NCBI GenBank assembly: GCA_023423935.1 | Contig: JAFAEQ010000076.1 | Span: 1 to 40,734 of the forward strand | DNA length: 40,734 nt | Origin: Pseudomonadota bacterium | GTDB lineage: Bacteria; Pseudomonadota; Gammaproteobacteria; Steroidobacterales; Steroidobacteraceae | Reading direction: 5' to 3' | In this document: in pieces, positions 40,493 to 40,734 of the stretch | How the letters are laid out: every line of letters starts with the position of its first letter | Position numbering within the stretch: position 1 is the first letter of the stretch | Position numbers and translations under genes: made by a program | The notes under the pieces: generated by a model | Database searches by the model: none | The model's input: the letters and a program-made list of their open reading frames with translations, nothing else | Told to the model about the DNA's origin: nothing

Positions 40493-40734
40493 GATTGGGC
40501 CATACTGCCGGCGTGCCAGGCGTATTCGAACGCGCACTCGCGGACGTACGGTCCTGTGGGTTCGGATTCAATCGAACAGAACCTCGCACTCCTGTGGGTT
40601 CGGCTTCAGCCCAATGGCACTGCATTAAGCAGAAGCGCGGAGCGCAGATGAGCGGAAGGGGCTGAAATAGAAAGGAAAGCAGGCTGGCCAGGATTGATAG
40701 GATGTTTGTTACCACACATCGACCCAATCAATCG
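40493..40734. repeat. Worn REP-like units in the terminal intergenic region
   Basis: Two degenerate copies of the CTGTGGGTTCG element occur at about 40554-40580 and 40592-40615, the first with TTCGGATTCAATCGAA. No gene is supported in the rest of the stretch. Confidence 0.6.

Noticed and set aside
40155..40727. Minus-strand frame at the right edge
   Set aside because: Most of it is antisense to the EamA gene and the rest crosses worn hairpin repeats; there is no domain or ribosome site.

Overview
The window looks like a chromosomal segment of a free-living, GC-rich gammaproteobacterium related to the Xanthomonadales/Steroidobacterales. Supporting signs are an integron cassette array with Xanthomonas-like attC sites, xyl-box-like operators resembling the Xanthomonas consensus, DNA polymerase II, an Aer-type receptor, and a trp-type attenuator in front of DAHP synthase. 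The exact genus cannot be fixed from sequence alone. No rRNA, tRNA or CRISPR was seen.

Layout. (1) 1-2874: right-hand end of an integron gene-cassette array. It has seven attC sites, and a probable decayed eighth cassette lies to about 3020. Cassettes carry a small membrane protein, a soluble hypothetical, a Cys-rich protein, a conserved hypothetical, and three copies of one cassette family with no convincing coding signal. (2) 3273-4579: type I DAHP synthase behind a complete attenuator (aromatic-rich leader peptide, antiterminator, terminator). (3) 4866-7853: Aer-like receptor, a 54-aa membrane protein and a poxvirus-type topoisomerase IB. (4) 7912-10953: xylBA with a xyl-box-like operator. 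(5) 11228-18851: housekeeping and accessory genes (decayed VOC gene, secreted amidase, PRC-barrel protein, UlaG-like hydrolase, GlxA-type regulator, GFA protein, YheU, Pol II). (6) 18922-22142: aminotransferase, ankyrin protein and SDR, with a repeat block between the last two. (7) 22344-31486: an oxidative sugar-acid locus: periplasmic mutarotase, xylonate/arabonate-type dehydratase, Gfo/Idh sugar 1-dehydrogenase, alpha-ketoglutarate semialdehyde dehydrogenase, Na+/sugar symporter and GntR/FCD regulator. (8) 31699-40492: histidine phosphatase, HTTM protein with a DCC-family protein, GMC oxidoreductase with a Tat-exported small subunit, PRTase-HAD fusion, PEP mutase-like protein, a second GFA protein and an EamA transporter.

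How the genes work together. The cell appears to have two pentose routes: isomerase/kinase (xylAB) and a non-phosphorylating oxidative route to 2-oxoglutarate. Similar 14-bp palindromes upstream of xylB and of the symporter suggest common control. The oxidative set lacks a recognisable lactonase and 2-keto-3-deoxypentonate dehydratase here. Three repeat blocks (21096-21390, 25461-25820, 37775-38035) all sit between convergent genes.
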